DNA of 64,000 bases from Actinophytocola sp044466355 (lineage in GTDB: Bacteria > Actinomycetota > Actinomycetes > Mycobacteriales > Pseudonocardiaceae). The stretch lies in the NCBI RefSeq assembly GCF_044466355.1, contig NZ_JBITMQ010000003.1, positions 434,001 through 498,000 of the forward strand, read 5' to 3'. Both the position numbers and the translations under genes were made by a program. The notes below the pieces were generated by a model. That model saw nothing but the letters and a program-made list of their open reading frames with translations, was not told where the DNA came from and made no database searches. Shown here piece by piece: positions 7,441 to 15,411 of the stretch; positions within the stretch are counted from its first letter, which is position 1, and the number at the start of each line of letters is the position of its first letter.

Positions 7441-8709
7441 CTACCTCGCCTTGTCCCCGAGGGCGCGCTCCTCGCCCGTCTCGTCCGCCTTGACGTGCAC
7501 GAACGACGTGAAACCCCACTCCTCCAGCCGGGTGAGCTGGGCCCCGAACTTGCCCGACCGGCGCACCGGCGACACCGCGCGGCCGCCTGCCCGCAGCTCG
7601 CGGGCGACCGACAGGACTCGCGGGATCGGCGTGCCCGACTCGTACAGCACCGCGACGGTCTCGCGGGCCGGGGCGCTGGCGAGCAGGTCCACGATCCGCT
7701 CGAACCCGATCGAGAAGCCGCACGCGGGCACGTCGGTGCCCAGGAAACGGCCGATGAGGCGGTCGTAGCGCCCGCCACCCGCCACCGAGCCGCCGGACGC
7801 CGGGTGCGTGACCTCGAAGATCTGGCCCGTGTAGTAGCCCATGCCACGCACCAGCGTCGGGTCGAACTCCCAGGTCAGGTCGGGTAGGGCGGCCAGGCCG
7901 TCGACGGTGGTCGTCAGGTCGGCCAGCACGTCGTCGCCGAGGGCGGGCAGCGTCGTGGCCAGCTGGTCGGCGAGCTTCGCGGCGTCCAGACCCTGCAGGC
8001 CGGTGATGGTCTCCTGCAGCCTGCCCACGGTCGTCTCGTCGATGCCGAGGCGGTCGGTCAGCTCCGTGCGCACGCCCTCCCAGCCGATCTTGTCGAGCTT
8101 GTCGAGCGTGATGAACAGGCGGTCCCAGCCCTCGGCGGGCACCCCGGACTGCTCGGCGAGCGCGGACAGGAACCGGCGGTCGGAGAGCCGCACGGTCGTG
8201 CCGGAGAGCCCGGCCGCCGCCAGTGCCGCCGACGTCGCCTCGATCAGCTCCACCTCGGCCAGCACGCTCGGCTCGCCGAGCATGTCGATGTCGCACTGGT
8301 AGAACTGCCGGTAGCGGCCCTTGGCGGGCCGCTCGGCCCGCCACACCGGCCCGAACTGGAACGACCGGAACGGCTGCGGGAGCGTTGCCCGGTTGGCGCC
8401 GTAGAAGCGCGACAGCGGCACGGTCAGGTCGAAACGCAGCCCGAGGTCGACGAGGTCGGCGAGCGGGGTGCCATCGGCGACCGTCGGCTCGAGGCCGCGG
8501 CGCAGCACCTGGTAGATCAGCTTCTGGTTCTCGCCGCCCTGGCCGCCCTGGAGGCGCTCGATGTTCTCCAGCGCCGGGGTCTCGATGCGCTGGTAGCCGT
8601 AGCGGCGGTAGACCTCCGTGATCCGCGCCAGCACATGGTCACGCACGGCGACGGCCGAGGGCAGCAGATCACGGGTTCCCCTGGCGGGGGTCAGGTCCAT
8701 CTTCACCAT
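7441..8709 (-). CDS. hisS: Histidyl-tRNA synthetase
   Basis: A 422-residue class II aminoacyl-tRNA synthetase that charges tRNA-His in the cytosol. Seen are the N-terminal ARGTRDLLP, RFDLTVPLSRFY, the motif 2 region ending RAERPAKGRYRQFYQCDID, the histidine-binding LVRGMGYYTGQIFEV and GGGRYDRLIGRF, and a short C-terminal anticodon-binding domain from about residue 345. The length fits bacterial HisS. The ATG at 8709 gives MVKMDLTPARG; ATG at 8700 is equally possible. It is divergent from the LigD-type polymerase gene across only 53 bp. Some actinobacteria carry two hisS genes, so this could be either the housekeeping or a second copy. Confidence 0.93.
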   Translation of the reverse strand: MVKMDLTPARGTRDLLPSAVAVRDHVLARITEVYRRYGYQRIETPALENIERLQGGQGGENQKLIYQVLRRGLEPTVADGTPLADLVDLGLRFDLTVPLSRFYGANRATLPQPFRSFQFGPVWRAERPAKGRYRQFYQCDIDMLGEPSVLAEVELIEATSAALAAAGLSGTTVRLSDRRFLSALAEQSGVPAEGWDRLFITLDKLDKIGWEGVRTELTDRLGIDETTVGRLQETITGLQGLDAAKLADQLATTLPALGDDVLADLTTTVDGLAALPDLTWEFDPTLVRGMGYYTGQIFEVTHPASGGSVAGGGRYDRLIGRFLGTDVPACGFSIGFERIVDLLASAPARETVAVLYESGTPIPRVLSVARELRAGGRAVSPVRRSGKFGAQLTRLEEWGFTSFVHVKADETGEERALGDKAR

Positions 8710-8762
8710 GACAACGCTACTTGACCAGGCGAAGCCTGTTTCGCAGACCGTAGGCTTGGGCG

Positions 8763-9803
8763 GTGGCCGATGCGATGGAGTTCGAGGTGGACGGGCACGC
8801 GGTGCGCGTGTCGAGTCCGGACAAGCCCTACTTCGCCGAACTGGGGATCACGAAGTCCGACGTCGTTCGGTACTTCCTGTCGGTGGGCGACGGTATCCTC
8901 GGCGCGCTGCGCGACCGGCCCACCACGCTGGAGCGCTGGCCGGGTGGCGTGTTCGAGGGTGCGAAGCTCTCCACCAGGGCCGACAACCGTGGCGACGCGT
9001 TCTACCAGAAGCGGGTGCCGAAGGGCGCACCGCCGTTCGTGGAGACGGCCAGGATCACCTTTCCGAGTGGTCGTCCCGCCGACGAGGTGTGCCCGACGAC
9101 GCTCGCGGTGGTCGTGTGGGCCGTCAACCTGGGCACGTTGACGTTCCACCCCTGGCCGGTGCGGCGGCCCGAGGTCGACCACCCCGACCAGCTGCGGATC
9201 GACCTGGATCCGCAGCCGGGCACCGACTTCCGCGACGCCGTGCGGGTCGCCGGGGAACTGCGTGCGCTGCTCACGGAGCTCGGCATGGAGGGCTTCCCGA
9301 AGACGTCCGGCGGTCGTGGCCTGCACGTCTACGTGCCGATCGAGCCGAGGTGGACCTTCGTCGAGGCCCGGCGGGCGGTGATCGCGCTGGGCCGTGAGCT
9401 GGCCCGCCGCATGCCCGACGACGTGACGATGAGCTGGTGGAAGGAGGAGCGCGGCGAACGCATCTTCGTCGACTTCAACCAGATGGCGCGCGACCGGACC
9501 ATCGCCTGCGTGTACTCGGTCCGGCCGACGCCGAAGGCGCAGGTGTCCGCGCCCGTGACGTGGGACGAGCTGCCCGACGTCATGCCGGCGGACTTCACGG
9601 TGCTGACGATGCCGGACCGGTTCGCCCAGGTCGGTGACCTGCACGCGGGCGTGGCCACGCAGGCGTTCTCACTGGAGCCGCTGATGGAGCTGGTGGCCCG
9701 CGACGAGGCAGCCGGTGAGGGCGACATGCCGTACCCGCCGGAGTATCCGAAGATGGCGGGCGAGCCGAAACGCGTGCAACCGAGCCGAGCGCGACCCGAT
9801 TAG
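8763..9803 (+). CDS. LigD-type DNA repair polymerase (archaeo-eukaryotic primase domain)
   Basis: A 346-residue stand-alone polymerase domain of the kind found in LigD, which fills gaps and adds ribonucleotides during non-homologous end joining. The catalytic aspartates are in RIDLDPQPG (Asp147, Asp149) and in IFVDFNQ (about residue 238); SGGRGLH at 182-188 is the nucleotide-binding motif. There is no ligase or nuclease domain and no Ku gene in the window, so its partners are encoded elsewhere; an ATP-dependent ligase lies at 13274-14347. GTG 8763 has no ribosome binding site and may be leaderless; ATG at 8775 is an alternative. It overlaps the end of the convergent gene by 4 bp. Confidence 0.92.
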   Translation: MADAMEFEVDGHAVRVSSPDKPYFAELGITKSDVVRYFLSVGDGILGALRDRPTTLERWPGGVFEGAKLSTRADNRGDAFYQKRVPKGAPPFVETARITFPSGRPADEVCPTTLAVVVWAVNLGTLTFHPWPVRRPEVDHPDQLRIDLDPQPGTDFRDAVRVAGELRALLTELGMEGFPKTSGGRGLHVYVPIEPRWTFVEARRAVIALGRELARRMPDDVTMSWWKEERGERIFVDFNQMARDRTIACVYSVRPTPKAQVSAPVTWDELPDVMPADFTVLTMPDRFAQVGDLHAGVATQAFSLEPLMELVARDEAAGEGDMPYPPEYPKMAGEPKRVQPSRARPD

Positions 9804-10246
9804 CCGACTTTCTGCCAAGGCTGGCAGCCCGCGGTCTCCACCAGTTCGTTGAGCCGGATCGTGAGGGTGCCGGGGCCGGTGATCACGCCGTTCTCGATGA
9901 CGCCGCCTGCGCCGTCGGACCTCGTCCAGTAGCAGCCGCCCGCGTTGGTGCCGCTCGGGCCGGTGGTCTGGTAGACGCCGGGCTGCACCTCGACGCCGAC
10001 GGTGTGGATGCCGTCGAGCAGTGCCGTGGCCGGAACCTCCGGCGGCGGGGGAACGGTGACCGTCACCTTGACGGTGCTGGCCTGGAACTGCGTCGCCGTG
10101 ACGGTGACCGTCACGGGTGCGGGCTCCGCGGCGTCGTTCACACCGGTCGTGGTGCCGACGATCGCCGCGACGACGGTCACGACGACGCCCGCGACGGTCA
10201 GCACCAGCCACGGCCACACCGGCCAGCGGTGGTCCGACGTCGTCAT
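9800..10246 (-). CDS. Membrane-anchored hypothetical protein
   Basis: A 148-residue protein with one N-terminal membrane span (about 11-32, WPWLVLTVAGVVVTVVAAIV) and an outside part rich in Thr and Val, followed by a compact domain (GIHTVGVEVQPGVYQTTGP, GGCYWTRSDG, TIRLNELVETAGCQPWQKVG). This C-terminal domain matches a small actinobacterial extracytoplasmic module in which a Cys pair (GGCYW and GCQPW) probably forms a disulfide. No catalytic motif is seen. It is divergent from the small gene at 10428 and convergent with the LigD-type polymerase, with 4-bp overlap. Confidence 0.75.
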   Translation of the reverse strand: MTTSDHRWPVWPWLVLTVAGVVVTVVAAIVGTTTGVNDAAEPAPVTVTVTATQFQASTVKVTVTVPPPPEVPATALLDGIHTVGVEVQPGVYQTTGPSGTNAGGCYWTRSDGAGGVIENGVITGPGTLTIRLNELVETAGCQPWQKVG

Positions 10247-10427
10247 GAGCGCGGCTCCTCACCTGCGGTGTGCTGCCCTCGTGTCGTCATCTTTGTCGAA
10301 ACCGTTACTGCACCGCGACATCCAATGCGGTGAACGTGTGCTCGGTTTCATGTTTCGCGGTGCACTGGTTGCTTTCGGCCGGATCGCAAGGAAGCATCGA
10401 GGGGACGGAAGCCGGAGGGAGGTCAAC

Positions 10428-10628
10428 GTGACGAAGCCGTACGTCGTGCGCTACGTGGGCGGGCCGCTCGACGGGCGCGTCGACACGCTCCCCGAGCTGC
10501 CGGAACAGCCACGCGACACCGTGACACACGTGCACCTGCACGAGGGTCCCAAGATCGTGCACCACTACGATCTCTGCTATGCCGTCGAGTACGGCTGCGA
10601 GTACCGGGTGCGCGAGACCGAGGACTAG
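10428..10628 (+). CDS. Small conserved protein with GGPLDG motif
   Basis: A 66-residue protein starting at GTG 10428, strongly supported by GGAGGGAGG at 10414-10422. The sequence opens MTKPYVVRYVGGPLDGRVD, a motif shared by many small actinobacterial and phage proteins of unknown role, and ends with a YDLCYAVEYGCEYRVRETED segment containing two cysteines. No membrane span or signal. It ends six bases before the convergent secreted phosphodiesterase-like gene. Function is not known. Confidence 0.7.
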   Translation: MTKPYVVRYVGGPLDGRVDTLPELPEQPRDTVTHVHLHEGPKIVHHYDLCYAVEYGCEYRVRETED

Positions 10629-10634
10629 CGCGGA

Positions 10635-11456
10635 CTAGCGCGGCACCGACAGTTCCGCCAGGACCGGGCGGTGGTCGGAGGCGAGTGTCTCCGGCACGCT
10701 CGCCGATCGCACCCGCACCTCGTCCGACACGGTCACGAAGTCGATCGCCGTCGTCGGCGCCTGTGCTGGATACGTGCCGCCGCCGGGTGCCGCGTCGGTC
10801 AGGACCGTCCACAGTGGCGCGAGCGCGGGCGCCTCGTGCGGGGCGTTGAAGTCGCCGAGCAGCAGCCGCGGGCCGCGGTCGTCGGACATGATCCGCAGCA
10901 TGTCGGCCACCTGCATCTCCCGCACGGTCGGGTCCGGGCGGTAGTCGAGGTGCGTCGAGTACACGTGGACCGGCACGCCGCGCACCAGCACGACGGCCTC
11001 CGCGAACCCCGGCATGGGCCTGGGCGCCGGGTCGGGATCCTGTGTGGACAGCCGGGTGATCTCGTGGTTCTCGGTGTGCAGTACGGGGAAACGGCTGAGC
11101 ACGGCCACCCCGTACCGCCGTCGAGGCGCGCCCGGCGTGAGCGGGTCCAGGTCGTAGATCGGGGCGAAGAACGCCCGCATCCCCAGCATGTCGGCGAGGT
11201 CGCGTGCCTGGTCGCGGAAGTCGCTGCGTGCGGCCCAGTGCACGTCGACCTCCTGCAGCGCCACGACGTCCGCGCCGGTGCCGCGGATCGCGGCCGCCGT
11301 GCGTGCCAGGTCCAGGACGCCGTCCGTGCCGATGCCCGTGTGGATGTTGTAGCTCAGCACCCGCAGCGTGACCGGCGGTGGCGCCGGTGTGGCCCCGGCC
11401 GGAGCCCCGAACAGGAACGACACCATGACCAGCAGCAGCATCCCGACGCGTCGCAC
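10635..11456 (-). CDS. Secreted endonuclease/exonuclease/phosphatase (EEP) family protein
   Basis: A 273-residue protein of the DNase I/sphingomyelinase/inositol phosphatase superfamily. A signal peptide (about residues 1-24, MRRVGMLLLVMVSFLFGAP) predicts export. EEP motifs are seen in order: LSYNIHTG (Asn), VALQEVD (metal-binding Glu), STHLDYRPD (His/Asp), LLLGDFNAPH (Asp/Asn), AIDFVTVS and SDHRPVLAEL (Asp-His pair). All catalytic residues are present, so an active phosphodiesterase is likely; whether it cuts nucleic acid or lipid is not clear. It follows the TAP-type hydrolase on the same strand with a 20-bp gap. Confidence 0.87.
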   Translation of the reverse strand: MRRVGMLLLVMVSFLFGAPAGATPAPPPVTLRVLSYNIHTGIGTDGVLDLARTAAAIRGTGADVVALQEVDVHWAARSDFRDQARDLADMLGMRAFFAPIYDLDPLTPGAPRRRYGVAVLSRFPVLHTENHEITRLSTQDPDPAPRPMPGFAEAVVLVRGVPVHVYSTHLDYRPDPTVREMQVADMLRIMSDDRGPRLLLGDFNAPHEAPALAPLWTVLTDAAPGGGTYPAQAPTTAIDFVTVSDEVRVRSASVPETLASDHRPVLAELSVPR

Positions 11457-11476
11457 ATGGTCACCCTAACGTGTGA

Positions 11477-13015
11477 TCACGGCGGGCAGACGGTTCCGTT
11501 GCGTGGAATCGCGCCGTCGGCCAGGAAGCCGATGGCCGCCGTCGTGGCGCACGGTGAGAAGCCGAGCGCGCCGTGCCCCGCGCCTTCCCAGGAGAGGAAG
11601 ACGCCGGAGTCGAGCTGCTGGGCGGCGCGCTGAGCGCCTTCGCCCGGGGTGACGGCGTCGTTCGCGGTGCCGATGACGAGAATCGGTGGCGCGCCACGGC
11701 CGGTCGGCGTCGGCAGCGGGTGGTCGGGCACGGTCCACGGGCCGCAGAACGCGAGGCGCTGCGCGGCGAGCGGGCCGAAGAGCGGGTACAGGTCCTGCCA
11801 CTTCTTCCCGGCTGTCTCCACCTGACCGGGCGACAACCGGGTCTTCATGTCGTTGCAGATCGTGACCAGCGCGCCGTCGAGCGACGCTGCCTGGACCTCG
11901 CTGCCGAGCACGACCGGGGCCAGCATGGCCCGCAGACCGCTGCCGTCGCCGTTGTTCGCGGCCGCGAGCGCCGTGCTCAGCGCGGGCCACGTCCTGCGGT
12001 CGGACAGCCCGATCATGACGGCGTGCATGGCCGCGCCGGCGGTGATGTCCAGCGCGTCACTGTCGAGGGAGTTGTCGCGCAGCTTGCCCAGCAGCTCCAG
12101 GAAGGTGCGCTCGGGGTCGGTGCCGAGCTCACAGCGACGTGCGACGCAGTCGGCGACGAACGCGTCCCATGCCGCCTCGCCACCCTTCGCCACACCCTCG
12201 AGGGCCAGCTGCGCGTCGACGGCGGGGTCGGGGACCCCGTCGAGGACGAGCCTCCCCACCCGGTCGGGGAACCGGTCGGCGAACATGCTCACCACGCGTG
12301 ACCCCTCACCGTGGCCGATCGCGTTCAGCCGGGACACGCCGAGACCGGTCCGCAGCGCGTCCAGGTCGGCGGCGGTGCGCCAGGTGTCGATGGCGGGAAG
12401 CTGGCGTTCCAGGGCGATCGAGCACTGCTGCCCGGCGGTCTGCGCGGCCTCGAACCAGGCATGGACGTCCAGCGCGGCCGGATCAGGCTCGATCATGTCG
12501 CGCCGGATCTCATGGGGGAGGCAGTTCAGGGCGCCGGAGTTGCCGGTCCCGCGCCGGTCCATGCCGATGAGCTGGAACTCGTCGAAGAACTCCTGCGGGA
12601 GCGACGCCGCGAGCCGGGCCGCGTAGATCGTGCCGGGCAGCCCGTCGACGTCGTTGACCACCGCGATCGGCACGGGCCCGTCACCGGCCTTGAGCAACTG
12701 GATGCGGGCCGTGCCGCGGTCGGGCGCGTAGGGGGAGTCGAGGACGCCGTTGACGCGGCCGCAGTCGATGGGCAGCCAGCCGGGGAGCTGCTGGGCGGCC
12801 AGGGCGTCACGGATCTCACCGGAGCACGTGCGCCACTGGATGTCGTTGTCGGCTTCCTCGAGCGACGGGAGCTCACTGGGCGGCACCGACTGGGTGGTCG
12901 AGACGTCCGGCCCGTCGTTGGTGACGATCTCCGGCCGGACCGACGGACCAGCCGTGCAGGAGGCGACCGCCGCCGCGGCGACCAGCATGGCCACGCCTAC
13001 TCGCCAGGCCGTCAC
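11477..13015 (-). CDS. Lipoprotein alpha/beta hydrolase, TAP/SlpD-type, nucleophile Ser replaced by Gly
   Basis: A 512-residue member of the tripeptidyl-aminopeptidase-like hydrolases common in actinomycetes. GTG 13015 is supported by GGGGAGG just upstream and gives a lipoprotein signal (VAMLVAAAAVASC, Cys about 22). The order is normal: MDRRGTGNSG oxyanion region, nucleophile elbow, LVLDGVPDP, and a C-terminal TAP-like part with ANDAVTP (Asp) and GAGHGALG (His). The elbow, however, reads AIGHGEGSRVV, where the family usually has G-x-S-x-G, so the expected serine is glycine. It may be non-catalytic or use another residue. It lies upstream of the EEP gene on the same strand. Confidence 0.87.
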   Translation of the reverse strand: MTAWRVGVAMLVAAAAVASCTAGPSVRPEIVTNDGPDVSTTQSVPPSELPSLEEADNDIQWRTCSGEIRDALAAQQLPGWLPIDCGRVNGVLDSPYAPDRGTARIQLLKAGDGPVPIAVVNDVDGLPGTIYAARLAASLPQEFFDEFQLIGMDRRGTGNSGALNCLPHEIRRDMIEPDPAALDVHAWFEAAQTAGQQCSIALERQLPAIDTWRTAADLDALRTGLGVSRLNAIGHGEGSRVVSMFADRFPDRVGRLVLDGVPDPAVDAQLALEGVAKGGEAAWDAFVADCVARRCELGTDPERTFLELLGKLRDNSLDSDALDITAGAAMHAVMIGLSDRRTWPALSTALAAANNGDGSGLRAMLAPVVLGSEVQAASLDGALVTICNDMKTRLSPGQVETAGKKWQDLYPLFGPLAAQRLAFCGPWTVPDHPLPTPTGRGAPPILVIGTANDAVTPGEGAQRAAQQLDSGVFLSWEGAGHGALGFSPCATTAAIGFLADGAIPRNGTVCPP

Positions 13016-13092
13016 CGTGTCTTGTCCTCCCCTGTGTGTGGTCCGTTGCAGGGTCGCACGGGGGAGGTGAGAACGGGGTGAACGTGGGAGGG

Positions 13093-13256
13093 GCGGCCTC
13101 CGGCCCCCGGTTACCAGCTTACGGGACGGGGCCGACGCTTCCGGTCGTCGCGAGTGGTGCTTGTGGACAACCGAGTGCGTTGTGGACAACCCGTTTTCGG
13201 CAGGCGGAGGTCGTCGGTGGCCGGGTCTAGGCTGGATTCCGGGGGCCGGAGGCCGC
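13093..13256. repeat. 164-bp segment bounded by perfect 18-bp inverted repeats
   Basis: GCGGCCTCCGGCCCCCGG at 13093-13110 and its exact reverse complement at 13239-13256 enclose 128 bp of non-coding DNA. The enclosed stretch carries a tandem pair of DnaA-box-like sites at 13162-13189. The unit fits wholly between the LigC-type and TAP-type genes, both on the minus strand. It could be a miniature mobile element, a cruciform-forming regulatory site, or a long-looped terminator. No target duplication is evident. Confidence 0.6.
13162..13189 (-). other. Tandem DnaA-box pair
   Basis: TGTGGACAA occurs at 13162-13170 and 13181-13189, which on the minus strand is TTGTCCACA twice, the actinobacterial DnaA-box consensus, spaced 19 bp start to start. 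The same arrangement with a related 10-bp spacer is found at 31504-31531. The site is not an origin (no dnaA/dnaN neighbours and only two boxes), but could bind DnaA for titration or for control of nearby genes. Confidence 0.55.
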
Positions 13257-13273
13257 GTGGGGGCGAAACAAAC

Positions 13274-14347
13274 TCAGGCCAGCACGTCCGCGAGATCGAA
13301 CTTGACCGGCTCCTCCAACTGCTCGTAGGTGCAGCTACGCGGATCACGATCCGGCCGCCACCGCGAGAACTGGGCGGTGTGCCGGAACCGGACACCCTCC
13401 ATGTGGTCGTACCGCACCTCCACCACCCGCTCCGGCCGCAGCGGCACGAACGACAGGTCCTTCCCCGCCTGCCACCGGCTCCCCTCGGCGTTCCGCGGCG
13501 TCCGTGCCCCCTCCTCCTGCCGCGCCCACGCCCACGGGTGGTCGTCGAAGTCCGTGACCAGCTCCTGCATCTCCTCGAACAGCTCCTCCCGCCTGGCCAG
13601 CGGGAACGCACCGATCACCCCGACGCTCGCCAACACACCCTCGTCGTTGTACAGGCCGAGCAACAGCGACCCGATGCGGTTGGGCGCACTCTTGTGGACG
13701 CGGTAACCGGCCACGACACAGTCCGCGGTGCGTTCGTGCTTGATCTTGAACATCACCCGCTTGTCCGGCTCGTACTCACCGGTCAGCGGCTTGGCGATCA
13801 GCCCGTCGAGACCAGCGCCCTCGAACTGTTCGAACCACTCCTGGGCCACCGACGGATCGGTGGTCGTGCGGGTGAGATGGATCGGCGCCCGCGCTGGCGC
13901 CAGCGCCTCCTCCAGCGCGGCCCGGCGTTCGGCGAACGGCCGGCCCGTGTAGTCCACGTCGTCCAGGGCCAGGAGGTCGAACGCCACGAACTTCGCCGGC
14001 GTGGTTTCCGACAGCATCTTCACGCGGCTCGCGGCCGGGTGGATGCGCTGGGCCAGCACCTCGAAGTCCAGCCGATCGCCGGTGGGGCCGACGACCACGA
14101 TCTCGCCGTCGATCACGCAGCGTGTCGGGAGGTTGGCCTTGACCGCCTCGACCAGTTCCGGGAAGTACCTGGTCATGGGGCGTTCGTTGCGGCTGCCGAT
14201 CTCGACGTCGTCGCCGTCGCGGAAGATGATCGACCGGAAGCCGTCCCACTTCGGCTCGTAGCTCATCTCGCCCGTCGGGATCTTCTTCACCGGCTTGGCC
14301 AGCATCGGCTTCACCGGCGGCATGATCGGGAGCTGCATGGGCGTCAT
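13274..14347 (-). CDS. ATP-dependent DNA ligase, LigC-type
   Basis: A 357-residue ligase that seals nicks using ATP, made of an adenylation domain and an OB-fold domain only. The nucleotidylated lysine is Lys33 in EPKWDGFR. Other motifs are IDGEIVV (motif III), EGLIAK-like DGLIAKPLTG (motif IV) and MFKIKHERTADC (motif V). ATG 14347 was chosen because it overlaps the stop of the upstream RibD-like gene (ATGA), implying translational coupling; ATG 14338 is possible. LigC-type enzymes act in backup end-joining or base excision repair in mycobacteria. The LigD-type polymerase at 8763 is a plausible functional partner, though not in the same operon. Confidence 0.92.
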   Translation of the reverse strand: MTPMQLPIMPPVKPMLAKPVKKIPTGEMSYEPKWDGFRSIIFRDGDDVEIGSRNERPMTRYFPELVEAVKANLPTRCVIDGEIVVVGPTGDRLDFEVLAQRIHPAASRVKMLSETTPAKFVAFDLLALDDVDYTGRPFAERRAALEEALAPARAPIHLTRTTTDPSVAQEWFEQFEGAGLDGLIAKPLTGEYEPDKRVMFKIKHERTADCVVAGYRVHKSAPNRIGSLLLGLYNDEGVLASVGVIGAFPLARREELFEEMQELVTDFDDHPWAWARQEEGARTPRNAEGSRWQAGKDLSFVPLRPERVVEVRYDHMEGVRFRHTAQFSRWRPDRDPRSCTYEQLEEPVKFDLADVLA

Positions 14348-15099
14348 TCTGGCCCGGATGCCGCCTTCGTGCGATACCGCAGCATCAGAAACCCGTCGTC
14401 CGCCAGCACGGACTCCAGGGTGAGGTCCACTGGCGCCGCCGCGGGGAGACCTTCGGCGATGCGGACCGCGCCCGCGCCGGTGAGCAGCGGGGACACCGTC
14501 AGGCACAGCTGGTCGACGAGGTTCGCCGCGATCAGGTCCGCGAACAGCGTCGGGCCGCCCTCGCAGCACACCCGCAGCAGACCGCGGTCGGCCAGCGCCG
14601 TGAGCGCCGCCGCCGGGTCGACGCGGTCCTCGCCGGTCACCACCACGTCCGCGCCCGCGTCGGCGACCGCCTTGCGCCAGTCGGTGGGGGCCGTGTTCGA
14701 GGTCAGCACGATCGGGGGCACCGTGGTGTCGGTGATCAGCGGCGACATCGGGTCGACGGAACCGTTCCCCGTGACGACGGCGATCGGCGGGATGTCCGTC
14801 AGGCCCAGCCGTGACCGGCGGGACGCGCGCAGCTCCGTTCGCTTGATGCCCCGGTATCCCTCGGTCAACGCCGTGCCGGCACCCACGAGAACGACGTCGG
14901 CCAGGTCACGGCCCAGCGCGAACACCTTCTTGTCCGCCGGGCTGGACAGGCCGCGGGAACGGCCGGACACGGTCGCGGCGCCGTCGGCGCTCGCGACGAA
15001 GTTGACCTGCACGAAGGGACGGGTCAGCTCGGTGGGGTACGCGTAGAGGTCCTCCAGCGCGCGGTCGTCGACGGAAGGGCCGGGGCTGAGCAGGTGCAT
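14344..15099 (-). CDS. RibD C-terminal-domain pyrimidine reductase family protein
   Basis: A 251-residue protein of the RibD/dihydrofolate-reductase-like fold without the deaminase half. Seen are RPFVQVNFVASADGA near the start, the nucleotide region with ADVVLVGAGTA, and the typical late CCEGGPTLFADLIAANLVDQ with SPLLTGAG. Members related to riboflavin biosynthesis use NADPH to reduce a ribosylamino-pyrimidine, but stand-alone versions in actinobacteria are often of unknown substrate. ATG at 15099. It lies in an apparent three-gene operon: small protein, this gene, LigC-type ligase, with the ligase overlapping its stop. Confidence 0.87.
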   Translation of the reverse strand: MHLLSPGPSVDDRALEDLYAYPTELTRPFVQVNFVASADGAATVSGRSRGLSSPADKKVFALGRDLADVVLVGAGTALTEGYRGIKRTELRASRRSRLGLTDIPPIAVVTGNGSVDPMSPLITDTTVPPIVLTSNTAPTDWRKAVADAGADVVVTGEDRVDPAAALTALADRGLLRVCCEGGPTLFADLIAANLVDQLCLTVSPLLTGAGAVRIAEGLPAAAPVDLTLESVLADDGFLMLRYRTKAASGPE

Positions 15100-15119
15100 G
15101 GACCCAATCCCAGCACGCG

Positions 15120-15284
15120 TCAGCGGCGCTTGCCGTTCCGGTGCTGGTTCACCAGGGCCCAGACGGACACGGCCTGACCGTCGTCGTCGCCCGAACGTGA
15201 TCTCCTGGCCGTCGCCGGGTCGGTGCGACCGGCTTCGAGTTCCTGGCGGATCTGGTCGTAGATCGGGGTGTCGGACAAGTACAT
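15120..15284 (-). CDS. Small conserved actinobacterial protein
   Basis: A 54-residue protein, MYLSDTPIYDQIRQELEAG at the start and ending VWALVNQHRNGKRR, with a charged middle. It is first in the operon with the RibD-like gene, 20 bp ahead. GGGAGGG lies directly against ATG 15284, which is too close for initiation there, whereas TTG 15278 two codons later has a good spacing, so TTG may be the true start. No membrane span. The Arg/Lys-rich C-terminus may bind nucleic acid; that is only a guess. It is divergent from the ABC-F gene. Confidence 0.55.
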   Translation of the reverse strand: MYLSDTPIYDQIRQELEAGRTDPATARRSRSGDDDGQAVSVWALVNQHRNGKRR

Positions 15285-15411
15285 CCCTCCCGTTCGCAGC
15301 CAAACCCTCGCAGGTGACGCAGCGTACCGCCTTGGATCCACAGCGATGGCGAGGGGGTTGCTTTCGAAAACCAGTCGCCCGAAACGCTCCGCATGCCGGA
15401 CGATCTGCGCT

